A stretch of 64,000 nt of DNA. Source: Certhia americana. Taxonomy: Eukaryota > Chordata > Aves > Passeriformes > Certhiidae. A program made the translations under genes and the position numbers. Of the stretch, positions 48,267 through 59,764 are shown in pieces. The number at the start of each line of letters is the position of its first letter. Position 1 is the stretch's first letter. The stretch is from the NCBI GenBank assembly GCA_018697195.1, contig CM031872.1, positions 10,165,465 through 10,229,464 on the forward strand. Reading direction: 5' to 3'. Under the pieces are notes generated by a model that saw nothing but the letters and a program-made list of their open reading frames with translations, had not been told where the DNA came from and did not search any database.

Positions 48267-50934
48267 CTGCAGATGGGGAGAAGGAAGAATTAGCACTGTC
48301 AGGCCTCACAGGGACTCTGTGTTGGTGTCTTGCTGGAGATACAGTGTTTTCAGCGATATCAGGGATGAGTCTGAGGCAGAGCTCTCAGCACATCGATGCC
48401 CTGCCGTGGCATCTGGGAGCTATTCCGGTCTATTTCTAGACTGAATCTTTCATCTGCTGTTTACTCCTTTGGTGATGAGCAAAAGCCTTCTAAGAAATTG
48501 CTACCAGTTAGAAAAACTCAGCTGAGCTCTCTCTCTTCACTCTGCCCGAGGAGCTGAGACAGGTACTGTGTCCTGCCAAGGATCCCAACGGTGCCACAGT
48601 GACATGGGAACAGAGCTGATAAAGCCATGCCAGAGGCTGTGGGGCTATCAGACATCACAAGGGCAGCAGAACTCCCAGGCTAGCAGAAGAAAACTGCTCT
48701 TCAGGTCATTGGCAATTGATCCCACTCTCTAAAACAAGACCCATAACAGGACAAGGAAAAGCAAGCAGCAACCTCTGCTTCTGGTGCAGAGCTCAGAACA
48801 GCAGAAAAGAGGGTGGAAGCCAGGATGCACAGAGACAAAGCTGCTACAACTATTCCTCCTTAAAAAATCCTCAAAAGTCTGCTGCTAATTAACAACCACT
48901 TGGAATCTCTCCCTTCAAATCAGCCCCACTCACCCACCCCTGAGCCCCACCATTCCCACAGCTGCTGTATCAGCACCTTCAAACCCACATCCTGCAGCCC
49001 TGAAATGACTCCTAGAAGATGGCACCGCAGCCCACATTCACTTTTCGCACAACCCACTTGCCATGTTGCCTTGTTTGCCCCTTTTCCCCCCTTCCCACTG
49101 CCCCAGAAAAGCTAGGTACAGCAAATCCTTTCTCAGCAGCCCTCAGCAGAACCCTCCGTGCAGCCGCTGCTCCCTCCCCTCTGCCTCCCCCCTGGCTAAT
49201 GAATACTTCATTGTCTCCTCTGGGCAAAAAGTTCTTGGTAGTGCTGCAGTGAGAGGACTGGCTAATGACAAATTAGGATTCAGCCCCTGTAGAACGGGAG
49301 GAGTGATTATGGACAGAGGCTCTCAGAGCTGGATTAGTGAAATTCATGGCACCTGCATCGCCTGACCTCCGAATAATCATTAAGCTGTAGGCTGTATCAA
49401 AGAAGGCATTAAATGATACAGCAGCAAAGAACAGCAAGATGATTAGGGGGAGGGAGCGAGCAGAGGGATGAGAGTGTAAAACCGAGGAAAGCACTGGAAG
49501 GAAAGAAATAATCAAGGAGCAGAAGCAGAAAGGTTGGGAAAGAAAGAGAGGAAAATGTGCAGGTAAAAGGAAAAATAAGCGAGAAACACAGTGGGCAGGA
49601 GTAACAGGTGGAGAAAAGGAAAAACTACAACAGCAACAATTGAAAGAGAATGGGCAGGAATGAAAAGCAGGAAGAAAAGGAGTAAAAAGGAGGGAAAAAC
49701 AAACGGGGTGAAGAAAAAAGGAAGGGCATTAGAACAAAAATTCTGAAATGTTGGATGTGGGAATAGACAATATTCACATTCTTCCTGTGGAACTGGGCTG
49801 CCAGAGTCTTTTTCCCCTTTTCCCAGCCAAGAGGAGCTCTTCTGCTGGTGGAAAAGACAAAGTTGGCTGGGGAGCTTGGGAGCAAAGCAGTGACCTTCAT
49901 AAATATCTGCTGTAGAGGGAGATAGTGACAGCTCTGGTCCCTCACAAATGTGCACAGGGCTCCTCTTAATTCCTGGGACAGCTCTGCCTCAAAGGGGAGG
50001 GGACAGCACAGCACAGTGTGGCTGTAAAACACAGCCACAAGCTGACAGCAACAAGCATTTCCAAACCATTCCAAGGGCCTGAGGCTGCCTTCTGCTCACA
50101 GGTGAATTTTTGCTCACTTTTCAGCAATACAAATATGTTTTCACCCATCTGAAGCCTTGTGCTTTCTGTTTGGAACGCCAGTCGAATGCACCTGGATTTG
50201 TGCAGTGCTGGATTGATTCTTTACACTGATTTTAGGTGTTGATAATGCCCCTGAGTTCCTGGGCCAGGCCATAGCAGGGTACATGGTATAAATGAGTCAG
50301 GTTCCCACATTCTGTCCATTTTGGGTGTGTTCTGTCTTAGGAAAAAAATAAAACACGGCATAGTTCTGTCCTTCTTTATGCTAACAGTTAGCAGAACAAA
50401 ATGGGAAAGAAACCTCAGCTGCTATCTTGCAACGGGCACCAGAAAATTTCCTGTTCCCCACATGAACTTTGTGGAGGACGGATGGGAGGTTGTTTTTTGT
50501 TGTGTGTTTGTGTGTACGTCTTAGCTTTCAGCAAAGACACAAGTAGGACTAAAAAAAACCAGGAAGAAAATGAAGCAGGAGCCTACCCACCATCTGCTGA
50601 TGGTGGCTATAAAGGATGTAATTAAATAAAAATGCAGAATCCAGGGCAGAGCTGGGCATCAACTACAAATACAACAATGGGAAGTGTGAGAGAGAAGTAA
50701 AGTGGTGTAAATTACCCCATTTTTTTCTTGCAACTGGGACAGGTTAAGAATATACACAAAGGACCAGCCAAAGCCCTTCAGATGACAGGAGGTAACTTTT
50801 ATAAACACACTCCTCTGATGGCTCAGGCTCATGGCATTGTACCTGAGAGGTGTCAGAGCAGGAGGATGCTGGAAAGATCCACTGTTTACCAGCTGAAAAC
50901 CAGCACCAGAGTAGCCACTGATTTTTATGTAAAA
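48267..50934 (-). other. BRINP1: BRINP1 intron (3' half), no named repeat
   Basis: Intronic. Purine-rich (A/G on +) from about 49490 to 49740. A relatively C-rich stretch lies at 48900-49210. No alternative exon is supported. Confidence 0.6.
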
Positions 50935-51098
50935 TACTCCCAGGGAGGTGGCGGGAATCCCCATCCCTGGAGGTATCCAAGGAATACCTGGATGTGGCAC
51001 TCACTGCTCTGCTCAGGGTGACAAGATGGGGATCGAGCACAGGTTGGGCTCGCTGATCTTGGAGATCTTTTCCAACCTCAAGGATTCTATGATTCTAA
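50935..51098 (+). mobile_element. CR1-like LINE 3' tail in BRINP1 intron
   Basis: CATCCCTGGAGGTATCCAAG, then CTCTGCTCAGGGTGACAAG, GGGCTCGCTGATCTTGGAG and a terminal TTTTCCAACC...GATTCTATGATTCTA. The ATTCTATG direct repeats are diagnostic of the CR1 3' end. It is in plus orientation, opposite to the gene. Confidence 0.9.
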
Positions 51099-51609
51099 AG
51101 TGAAAATAAATATGACATGTAGGCCAAGCTCTGAGGGAGAATTCCATTGCAGTGTTTTCTGACTGTTGCTCACTGGACATGTGGTTCCCTGGCAATGTTG
51201 GGAACAGGAAGCCAGACAGATTTTGGGGTTGTTTTGCAAGGAAGAAAGGCAGAGACTTAAAAATTTCCTTTGCAAACTCCCCTTTCACTTTCCAACCAGC
51301 ACTAGCTGCTCTGGGGGTACTTTTGGGCTTTCTGTACAGAAGAGTGAAGTAAAAAATACCTTTTTTTTTTTTTTCCCTCAGCAGCTGTGAGATGTATTTT
51401 GGCTGCAGGCCAGAACATGTATAACCCCTCTCTCCATTGGATGTTATTTCTATTTTACATCCAGTGCTTTAAAATAAAACTACAGGTGATCATTCGACAT
51501 CAAAGTTTTATTAACTGAGGAGTGGTCTCTTTTTTTTAAACCAGCAGACTTGCCTCTGGTGGAAACCTGTAAACTTTCCAGGGTTTTGACTGGAGAAGTG
51601 CAGACCAAA
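51099..51609. other. BRINP1: BRINP1 intron, nothing recognised
   Basis: Unique-looking intronic DNA with a T run at about 51361-51374. Confidence 0.5.
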
Positions 51610-52105
51610 TATATTGGTATCTATGTATCTATATATCCATATATCTATATCTCTATACATCCATATCTTATATCTATAGAAATTTAGATAGATATACAGA
51701 TATATAGATATATATTTATATGTTTATCTATATTTCTACAGATATAGATAAAATATCTAGATATCTAGATCCATAGATAGATAGATGGATACATAGATAT
51801 ATAGATAATAGATACGTAGATATTTAGAGATAGAGAGATGGAGAGATAGCTAGAGAGACAGAGAGATTTAGATTCATATATCTATATATCTATATCTTTA
51901 TATATCTATATTTTTATCTATAGAAATTTATATAAAGATACAGATATATAGATATATATTTATATATTTATATATGTTTCTACAGATATAGATAAAATAT
52001 CTAGATATCTAGATACAAAGATATATAAATAGATAGATGATTGATAGATAGAGATATAGATATATAAATATAGATATATAGATATAGATATATAGATATA
52101 TTTAT
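51610..52105. repeat. Complex ATAGAT/TATCTA microsatellite array with internal duplication
   Basis: About 500 bp made almost only of GATA, TATAGA, TATCTA and related units, with strand switches (TATCTA blocks then TAGATA blocks), so it can form hairpins. A ~100-bp composite segment starting ATCTATAGAAATTTA at 51672 recurs at 51917. Both copies share CTACAGATATAGATAAAATA and ATCTAGATATCTAGAT, with an offset of 244-245 bp. Confidence 0.9.
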
Positions 52106-53935
52106 TTTTGTCTCCTTAGCCATTGCAAAGGGTCATGGAGAATCAGCCTAATTGCCAGAATCCCTATTCCTTTCTTATATCCCTTTTGGAAATACCACCT
52201 CTTCTTTTCCCTGAGGACAATCAACAGCAACCTCATTTCTTTTTTTTTTTTTTTTACATTGCCTTTGAATGTATAATGCAGGCATACAATTGCGTGTATT
52301 CAAGAGAGAGAGGCTTGCTCTTAACAGAACCATGCCATCCTTTCACAGCCACTGGCATGCTTGATAAGCCTCTGTCATTCTGTACAGCAACAATTAGAAA
52401 ATGAGAATATTTCTCAGCTCTGTGAGGAGAAAGATGGGTTGCACCTCTTCTACTACAGAGCTCCTACCACACTGCTCCCCTGCCTAGCTGCAGATGCAGA
52501 ATGACAAACAAGAAAAGAAATGATAATACGCCTGCTGATGTTGACTTAAACAAATCAAGCACATCAGTCAGTTAAAAACCCATCTGCCATCATCCATTCC
52601 ACCCTCCTTCCCCCAGATTTCATTGTAGTAGTTGGAGGCTCCCTTTCTGCTTGGCTGGTTTTTTAAAATAGATGATAAATGCTGAAGACATATTTGTCTG
52701 AATGTTTTGGAGCAACGTGGTTGGATGGAGATTTCCTCGCTGCTGCCTCACGTTATTGCTGTCGTTGTTGCTGTGGCACAACTAAAAATTCCACCCTGGA
52801 CATGCCAGTGGCTCCTGCAGCAGTCTGGTCAGAACAGCTAAGCCAGTTGGCAGGGCCAGGTTTAGGAAGCTCTCCAAAGACTTTATTTTATAATCTCTTA
52901 CATTTAATAGATATTTCTCCTCATCCCTAGTAAGTCCATCAAATCTTTGTCTAGAAACATGAGATTTCTTAGCAATTAAAGAGGTGTTAAGCCCTGGAAG
53001 AGTTTTCTGAGCTGCGCAGTGATGAAATGAAAAGTCAGCGTGTTCGGCAGCCAGGGAGCTGAATGAAAGCAGTAGACAGCAGTCAATGTGACAGTTTTCT
53101 CTTGAAACTGAATATTTAGGTAATGAAGGAAGTGGACAAACAGTTTCTCTTCAAATATGAACTTGACCTGACCCTTCCAAAAGAAGCATGGAAGAAAAGA
53201 GTCTCAGATTTATTTTTTGCCCCCCAAGATTTTCCGTATTGCTTCAGTCCAGCCAATGTAGAAAGACACAGAAAGAGATGGTTTATTGAAATCCAGAAAT
53301 GCAAGTCTCCAGAAATTACTTGAAGCAAACTTAGCTCCAGGTTAGGTCTGAAAAGAGGCAGCAAGAGGTGGTTATTAGATATCAATAATTGCTGAGGTAG
53401 TAATGGAAAAGCTGCTCTCTCCATCAGTAATGACCTCACAAGGCTTCTGCTCAGTGAGGTTTTACAGGTTCCTGCTGCATCTCAGAGCAAAAAAATGTGA
53501 TGTATTCCAAGTGAAGCTACAGCTTCTCCTTTCACTCTGGAGATATCAAGGAGCACAATCCAAAAAATGGGCTGAAGCACCTTATGCTCCACATGTCTCT
53601 TTTAGCAAAGGCTAAAAGCTGGGCTGTGGATCATGAGGGAAAACCACAAAAAAGCAGCTTAGTCTGCAGAACAGACTAAGCATATTCCTGCAGACCTTAA
53701 AGAATATGTGATGCCCTTCCCCTGGCTAGGCAAACCCACGCAGAAGGGATGTGAGTGTAGTCAGGAATGTGACAAAAGTTACCTACGCTTCCAGGGATTT
53801 CAACCCACTCCAGATATTCCCGTTTCCCCCAAATGTCCACGCCAACACACTCCACCTCCAAACATGGCCCAAGCTCAGCTCAGCTCCAGCAGCCCCCCAG
53901 CCCAGCTCCCCCATGCCCAAGGAAGGATGGAGTAC
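52106..53935 (-). other. BRINP1: BRINP1 intron (5' half)
   Basis: T run at about 52238-52256, otherwise unique-looking. It ends at the GTACTC splice donor of the upstream exon. No additional exon seen. Confidence 0.6.
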
Positions 53936-54158
53936 CTTTCCCTAGGCAGCTGGTGGTTAGGATTGTGCCGACACCGGACACTGAGGCCAAAGAGTTTGCG
54001 GGCAGTGCGCTGGATCTTCTGGCGCTGGGCTTCCAGCGAGCTCTGGAGCAGCTTGTAGCGGTTCTGCAGGTCCCAGTCGTTCCCCCAGTGCTGGTGGATG
54101 CTCCCAATGGTCAGGAAGTGGTTGCTAGGTAGCCTTTTCATGAAGGATTTAAACTCAT
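53936..54158 (-). CDS. BRINP1: BRINP1 internal coding exon (probable exon 7)
   Basis: A 223-bp exon encoding about residues 308-382. Acceptor GTGTGTTCCAG; donor AG|GTACTC at 53935-53934. It enters in phase 1 (G|AT, Asp) and leaves in phase 2 (AG|G, Arg), both agreeing with the neighbouring exons. The product starts [11 protein letters not shown], contains [20 protein letters not shown], a basic helical stretch with [11 protein letters not shown], and ends [11 protein letters not shown]. It links the cysteine-rich module to the BRINP-specific C-terminal region. In-frame readthrough past the donor adds unrelated residues, confirming the boundary. No defects seen. Confidence 0.96.
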
Positions 54159-54368
54159 CTGGAACACACAGAGAAGAAAATGGAGGTTTGAGAGCTGTAA
54201 AGGGGTTCCAATGCTTTTCTTTACAGGGTGGAGAAAGAACAGTGATGGGAGAGGCCATCAGCTCTGCCAGGGCAAGGTGATGTCCATTAACTTACTGCTC
54301 TGTCACTCTGCCCCAGGAAGGCACTAATTCCATGGTTGCTGCTGCTCCCATACAGGAAAAAAAAAAAA
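54159..54368 (-). other. BRINP1: BRINP1 intron next to exon 7
   Basis: Short unique intronic stretch directly upstream (in gene sense) of the exon 7 acceptor. Confidence 0.6.
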
Positions 54369-54600
54369 CCCTTATAGTGAATATCAAGGTGAAATAACAC
54401 AGTTAAAGTGTATAGGGGGGGGAAAAAAAAAATTAAAAAAAAGGAGAGAAATTCCCTGGAAGATGAAGAGAGACATTTCCTGGAATATGAGGTTCCCCTA
54501 TTGTGAATATCCAGGTGGAACAACACAGTTAGAGTGTACAGGGTGGAGAAGAGAGAAAAATAAAATAAATTAAAGGAGAGAAATTCCCTGGAACATGAGG
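54369..54600 (+). repeat. Tandem duplication with ~126-bp period
   Basis: The block CCCTTATAGTGAATATCAAG ... GAGAAATTCCCTGGAAGATG (54369-54462) recurs at 54495-54600 as CCCTATTGTGAATATCCAGG ... GAGAAATTCCCTGGAACATG. A third partial end (TTTCCTGGAATATGAGG) lies between them at 54476-54492. The units differ by several substitutions and in the A/G-rich centre. It lies about 210 bp from the exon 7 acceptor. Confidence 0.85.
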
Positions 54601-57058
54601 TTATAGTCTAAGGGTAATAAACAAGGAGCTGGGAGTTGTAATCATTGTCAGTTAAAGAGTTCTCATTTGCATTGTTTTTCAGCTGCTCCTGAAATGCTGT
54701 TTGTTGTTCAAGACAAAACATTTTGCTGTGTAATTAAAAAAAAGGGGGGGGAAAAAAGCTTTATAAATTTCCCCAGAGGAAAGGTTTAGATGCTGTTAAA
54801 ATATCTTGCTTTCACATTTTTTAAAAAGAGCATTCTGATTCTTACCTCTAATTTCACTCCATTTGAAGTTAAATGAGTTGCATTTTGTAATGAAGAAAAT
54901 AAAATAAAATGGTTTGCAGGGCTCAGGTGAGAACAAAAAGTGTCAATTTTAGCCAAAGGGAATAAATCCTATTGATCGAAAAATATATTGTTCAATGTTG
55001 CTGTTGCTGTGTTGTTTTTTGATCACTTTCTTTCCATTTTATTTTCTTTGATAATGAAAAACAACCCACTGTTATGCAGGGTTTGTTTGAAAGGTGTTTA
55101 TTCATCCCAATCAGAAATTGTGATACAGTTTTTGTTTCTGATCAGCCTTCCCACCTGAGAAGGGTGGTTTGCTCGGACTCCAATTACCAGGCTGGGACAT
55201 CCTCAGATAGGAAAAACACAAATGGTTCCAACTTTCTCAGGGGAACATAACTCAATTTTTGATGCTATAAAACCACATTTGACACAGTGAGACCTTGAGA
55301 AATGCAATGAGTTGGACAATAAGAACTCCATAAAACACAATAACAACAAGAGCAATGTTTTGTACCAGAAGAGCAAAACCCCAGGTGTCAGCACAGGCTT
55401 GGGCACTATCAGCTGAGGGAGGTGAGGTGGGTCAACATCCTTCTCTCACTGGAAAAAAAACTTAATTTGGGGTTGAATCCAGCTGCTTGGATATTGGTAT
55501 TCACCTTTTTTTTGGTACTGCTACAGGAGAGGCACCCTCCTAAAAGGGTTGAACAGACAGGGAGGGCAGAGCTGAGGGACACCAAGGTGCCCCAGAGCCT
55601 GAGTTCTGCAAAATTAGGCATGAGGGGCTGCGCTGGTTCCATTTGGTAAAGAGGAGGCCAAGGGATATTTAATTATAGCTGCAGATGCTCAGAAGGTACT
55701 CACAGATATGAACAAAACTTTGAGAGACAGTTGCTATAACAGGGAGCAATACACAGTTCGCAGCTTGAGCAATTAAAATTATTTACTGAGAAACTTCGTC
55801 ACTTGGAGGTAATGCAGCACTGGAACGTGACCAGAGATGTATAAATATCTTTCATTTTAGACTTTGCAAGACAAAACCAAGGCTGGCCTGACCTAGTGCT
55901 GGCTGTGGTCCTGCTTCTAGAGGAAGGCTGGACTGGGACCCTGCCATAAACTTCCCAAACACGCCAACAAGAAGTACAGCCATCTTTTCCTTTAAATTAT
56001 CTACATTATTTCTGATCCTTTCCCAATCCCCTTTATTTTTTTTTTTTTTTCGTTTTTAATTCCTTCATCCTATTTCCAGAAGGAAAAGGAGAGCTTGTAA
56101 AGACTGAAATCTTTTCAAATGAAAAGAAATAATCCATAGAATTAGTGGAGAAAATCAGACTAGATAATTTACCTTCTATAGTACAAAGTTAAAGATATTT
56201 GCATAACAGATTTCCTATTATTCATCAACTTGCAGCTCATGCTTAACCGCCTAACAAAGGATATCTGGACATTAGACATGACATGGATGGAAAATGGATG
56301 TTCACTCATCCTATGGTGTAACCGAGCTCCTCATAAAAATAATCATCATCACACTGCACTGCCAACATCCATGGGACATCTGCTTGGCTCCTTTCTCCCC
56401 CAAAGATAACCAAGAGATTGTTTTTAGTCGCCCCTTCAGGTTTTCACTCTGGTTTTGATGCTGCTTCCAGTGCCCTTCTTCTCCCCAGACTTGACTCGGT
56501 GCTTTTCCGTGGGCCTCTGAAACCACCATCACATGTAATTGCTTCTGTTGACCACGCTGATTACTCCGGGTACCTTTCAGCAGTAAAAGCCTTGCATTTG
56601 CTTCCCACCCCTTATAAATCAATTTCCTCAAAAGCCTTTTTGTGCAGGAGCCCAGGCTCTTTTCCCTCTGATGATGAATGTGCTACATTTTTCATCGAGA
56701 CGGGCGAGGCAGGAATTTCGGTGCAGTGTGCACATTTTGCTACCGCAGTGCAACGTTGGGGGAAAAACAAATGAGCAGCAAATCTGGCAAAATAAAAGCT
56801 GGATGGGTTTGTTTAAAATTAAGGTGATGAAGAAAAAAAAAAAAAAAAAAAAAAAAAAGTGCTTTAAAACCGACATAGTTTCTTCATCATTTATATTTAT
56901 TTATAACTCTGCCTGGAAACCAGTGGTGGGGATGGGGATATTCCCTGTTTCTGGGAACAGTTCATTCTTAATGCTGTAAATTTCCAATTAACTAACAAGT
57001 CTGTTGGCATTTGTTGTTATTTGGTTCCTCTGCACAGCAAACCTTGCTGACGGCTGGA

Positions 57059-57077
57059 ACTACACCTCCCGTGATGC
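57059..57077 (+). promoter_or_regulatory. ZNF143/THAP11-like motif
   Basis: ACTACACCTCCCGTGATGC fits the ACTACAnnTCCCRnnRTGC pattern known for ZNF143-type sites. The motif usually sits in promoters; here it is inside an intron. Sequence match only. Confidence 0.35.
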
Positions 57078-58530
57078 AGCTTGGCCTCTCTTTGTGCACA
57101 GTCACCCCATCCCTAAGGCAGTCCCATGGCTGTGACTCAGCATCACAAGTGGCACCACAGGGAATTGACAGGTCAGACATCTCTTTCACAGATGAAATTT
57201 TCCTTTCGCCAGTGTTCAAAAGGAAAAAACAAAACCAAAAAAATCTCATTTCCATCAGAAAGCAACAGTCTTGAATAAGCAAACAAATTAACAAATAAAA
57301 CTCCACCAAATAACTTAATTAAAAGTTGGGGTTTTTTTAATCCACAACCACAGAAATTTTTGACCAGCCATTCTAAAATGCCAAGAATAAGGCAGTGTTA
57401 TTTTTCTCAATCTACCCACAAGCACAGGGCTAAAAAAACTCCCGAGCTGATTCAAAGCAGCTTCAGTTCACTGCAGCCTCCTTGACTTTGAAGATACTAT
57501 TCCAAATCACAGCAACTCTTGATTCGCCCTGCACGATTTTTTCAAATTAACAGAGGATCCAACACAGACCAGAAGCAGAATACAAATGTTTTGGGCTTTC
57601 AGTAGCTTCCTGTGCAAAATAGTATTTGCTTTCAGAGCACTCCTGTGCCTTTCAGTCCACTTTATTGGAAAAGCCTTCAGATGTCATCAGAGATTTCTCC
57701 TCTGCTGTTCATAATGAAGAAAATCCTCTAGTTATTGGGAATATTTATTAAAACAAAGAAGCAAAACACTAATACTGCAGTCTTTTGTGATGGCAACTTC
57801 CATCTCAAAGGATAAGTTCACGCATGATGCATCAAAGTGATGAATCAGATGCAGCAGCTTTAGACATAAAGATAATCACTCCATCTAGCCCTGAAAAGCC
57901 TCCAGCCCTGGGTGGAATATGGCAGAAATTGCACTGCAATATGTCATTTTAACATGGCAAATGAAAAACACCTTCCCCCATTCAAATCTCCAGGGGAGGG
58001 CGAATGAATATCATTATCTACCCTGGCCTGTGCTTGGATGGAGTGCAGCCAGGACAGACTGTGGGACTGTAGATCCCCTCTGCACAGGGCTCCCACCTTC
58101 TCAGTGCCTGGATAGATCCTCTGGGAAGGGAAGGGGTTTGAGGAGACCAACCTGTGGCTCTTGAGCACCTCATGAGAAGATCTGTGCCAGAACTAACAAC
58201 TATAGTAACACATAGCCAGTGGCAGAGCTGTGCTGGCAGGCACTTCCAGGAATCCTTGTAAGCTTGTATAATACTGAGCTGGCAAAAGCTCCTGAAATCC
58301 ACATTTCTGGTTTGTCCTGGTGTTACCCACCCCATCCAGGAACCCACAGGAACCCAGAGAAAACCTCAGACCTCGTTAGCTGGTGACCTGCTCCTGGAAC
58401 TGCCCAGCCCTGTGGCTCCCTGGGGTCCATGGGGGGATTTGCTCACTAACCTTGGGCCATTAAATCCACTCTGGTGCTCACCTGAGCACAAGGGTGACAG
58501 CATGAGAGGATCTGTGTAGCAGCACAAACA

Positions 58531-58544
58531 CCAGTAGGGGCCAC
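58531..58544 (+). promoter_or_regulatory. CTCF-like motif overlapping an E-box
   Basis: CCAGTAGGGGCCAC matches the CTCF core with one mismatch and runs into CACGTG at 58542-58547. Motif match only; such matches occur by chance. Confidence 0.25.
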
Positions 58545-59527
58545 GTGTTGATCTATGAAGCAAGTCCTCAGCAGCCCTTCAAGGAAACATCACAGGCCAC
58601 TGCAATTCAGCCTTGAAAGGGATTAAGGTGACTTTCAACATGAAGAAAGAAAGAAAACTTATGAAGAATTCTTCTTTAATTGAGCTACATGAACATTTTC
58701 TCGCAGTTTTCCTTCCTGACATGGGAGATGGAGGCAGTTGTGACAATAATCATTGAAGATGTGTCAGAAAGGAGCTGGTTGAGACTGAAAAATGAGAGTC
58801 AGCACAAGGACAAGTTCCTGATGAAGTTCTGCTTGGTGCCTGTGCAGTTTCAGGGCAGGCAGGCCACTTGCTAAAGGATAGAATTCACTGAAAGAATTGT
58901 TCTTTCCTACCTCAAGCTCTCAGGAGTGTGTATCCTGTGAGTACAGCACACCTACCATGGGTAAACTACTCTGACTACCAGCATCAGCATAGAACAAACT
59001 CTGCTGACACCCCCAGCCTCACCTGGGGAGAAAGTGGAAAAGAGAAATGTTCCCAGCAACAGGCATTGCCCTGCAGGAGAGAGAATTCATTGTCCCTATT
59101 CCCTGCCTCACAGGAGGAGTCATCACTGGCCTGTGTGTTCTTCTCCCTCTCAATTGCTTCCACCAAAGCAGGATAAAGCAGTCTTGCAAATCTGAAAAGC
59201 AATTTCTGCATCATTCAGATTGTGGAAGTTTCTCCATAGAACTACTAGAAGAGAGATTTGGACATGGTTTGGTATGAAAAATCAGATTTTTAGCCAAATA
59301 TATACTTCCATGGAAAATATCCTTACACCCATAATTCCATGTGTGGTGTGTGTTCCTGTCTGTGTATTTAAGAGAGACAAACGGGTGCTCCCTCAAGACT
59401 AAAATCCTGGGTTTGGGTTCAATAGCTTCTATTTTTTAGCCAAACCAGACTATTCTACAGAGGGAATAAAAAAATTTTACCTGACACGACCTATCACAAA
59501 TTGAAAAAGTGAGCTTTGTTCCATTAC

Positions 59528-59764
59528 CTGAATTCTCCAGATCTTTATAGGCTTCTGTCCAGGTCTTGGCCATGTTTGCCAGGGTGTACTCCATGATCTG
59601 GATGTCAGTGATGGGGCAGTTGCACTGGGGGAACTCCTCAGAGCACTGGCAGCCACACTGGCTATCCCGGCAGATGTACTCGCCCTCCCCATTGCACATG
59701 ATGTAACTCAAGGCAGACTGGACAAACTTCTCTTGTAAATACTGGGGGAAGATGATCTGGAGAC
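59528..59764 (-). CDS. BRINP1: BRINP1 internal coding exon (probable exon 6)
   Basis: A 237-bp exon encoding about residues 229-308. Acceptor TTTTTCTCTCTCCAG; donor TCAG|GTAATGG. It enters and leaves in phase 1. The product starts [19 protein letters not shown] (the end of the MACPF region), continues through a module with seven cysteines in about 30 residues (CNGEGEY, CGCQC, CNCP), and ends [12 protein letters not shown] ... AYKDLENS. The Gly/Asp codon split with exon 7 gives ENS-DEF. The cysteine module is EGF-like and probably disulphide-bonded in the secretory pathway. No disruption is present. Confidence 0.96.

Larger units (their letters stand above)
54601..59527 (-). other. BRINP1: BRINP1 intron between probable exons 6 and 7
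   Basis: Mostly unique-looking. T run at about 56037-56050, A tract at 56833-56858. The segment 56380-56780 has several CpGs and an open frame without a recognisable domain. It contains a ZNF143-like site at 57059-57077 and a CTCF-like site at 58531-58544. No extra exon is supported. Confidence 0.55.
46700..59764 (-). other. BRINP1: BRINP1 gene, 3' part (three exons, two complete introns)
   Basis: BRINP1 (BMP/retinoic acid-inducible neural-specific protein 1, also DBC1) is a neural member of a vertebrate MACPF-domain family. In the literature it is expressed in brain, slows cell-cycle progression when overexpressed, and its loss in mice alters behaviour and memory. The three exons here splice at canonical GT/AG sites with matching phases. 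Joined, they follow the C-terminal part of the mammalian protein nearly residue for residue as I remember it, which separates it from BRINP2 and BRINP3. Introns are 48267-53935 (5669 bp) and 54159-59527 (5369 bp). The first coding exons, with the signal peptide and the main MACPF core, are outside the window on the right; no match to them is seen in 59765-64000. Confidence 0.95.

Noticed and set aside
47795..48439. 214-aa plus-strand frame antisense to the BRINP1 exon
   Set aside because: Composition shadow of a GC-rich coding exon; no domain and no promoter evidence.
56418..56774. 118-aa plus-strand frame in a BRINP1 intron
   Set aside because: No domain seen; better explained as a repeat-poor, CpG-containing non-coding segment.
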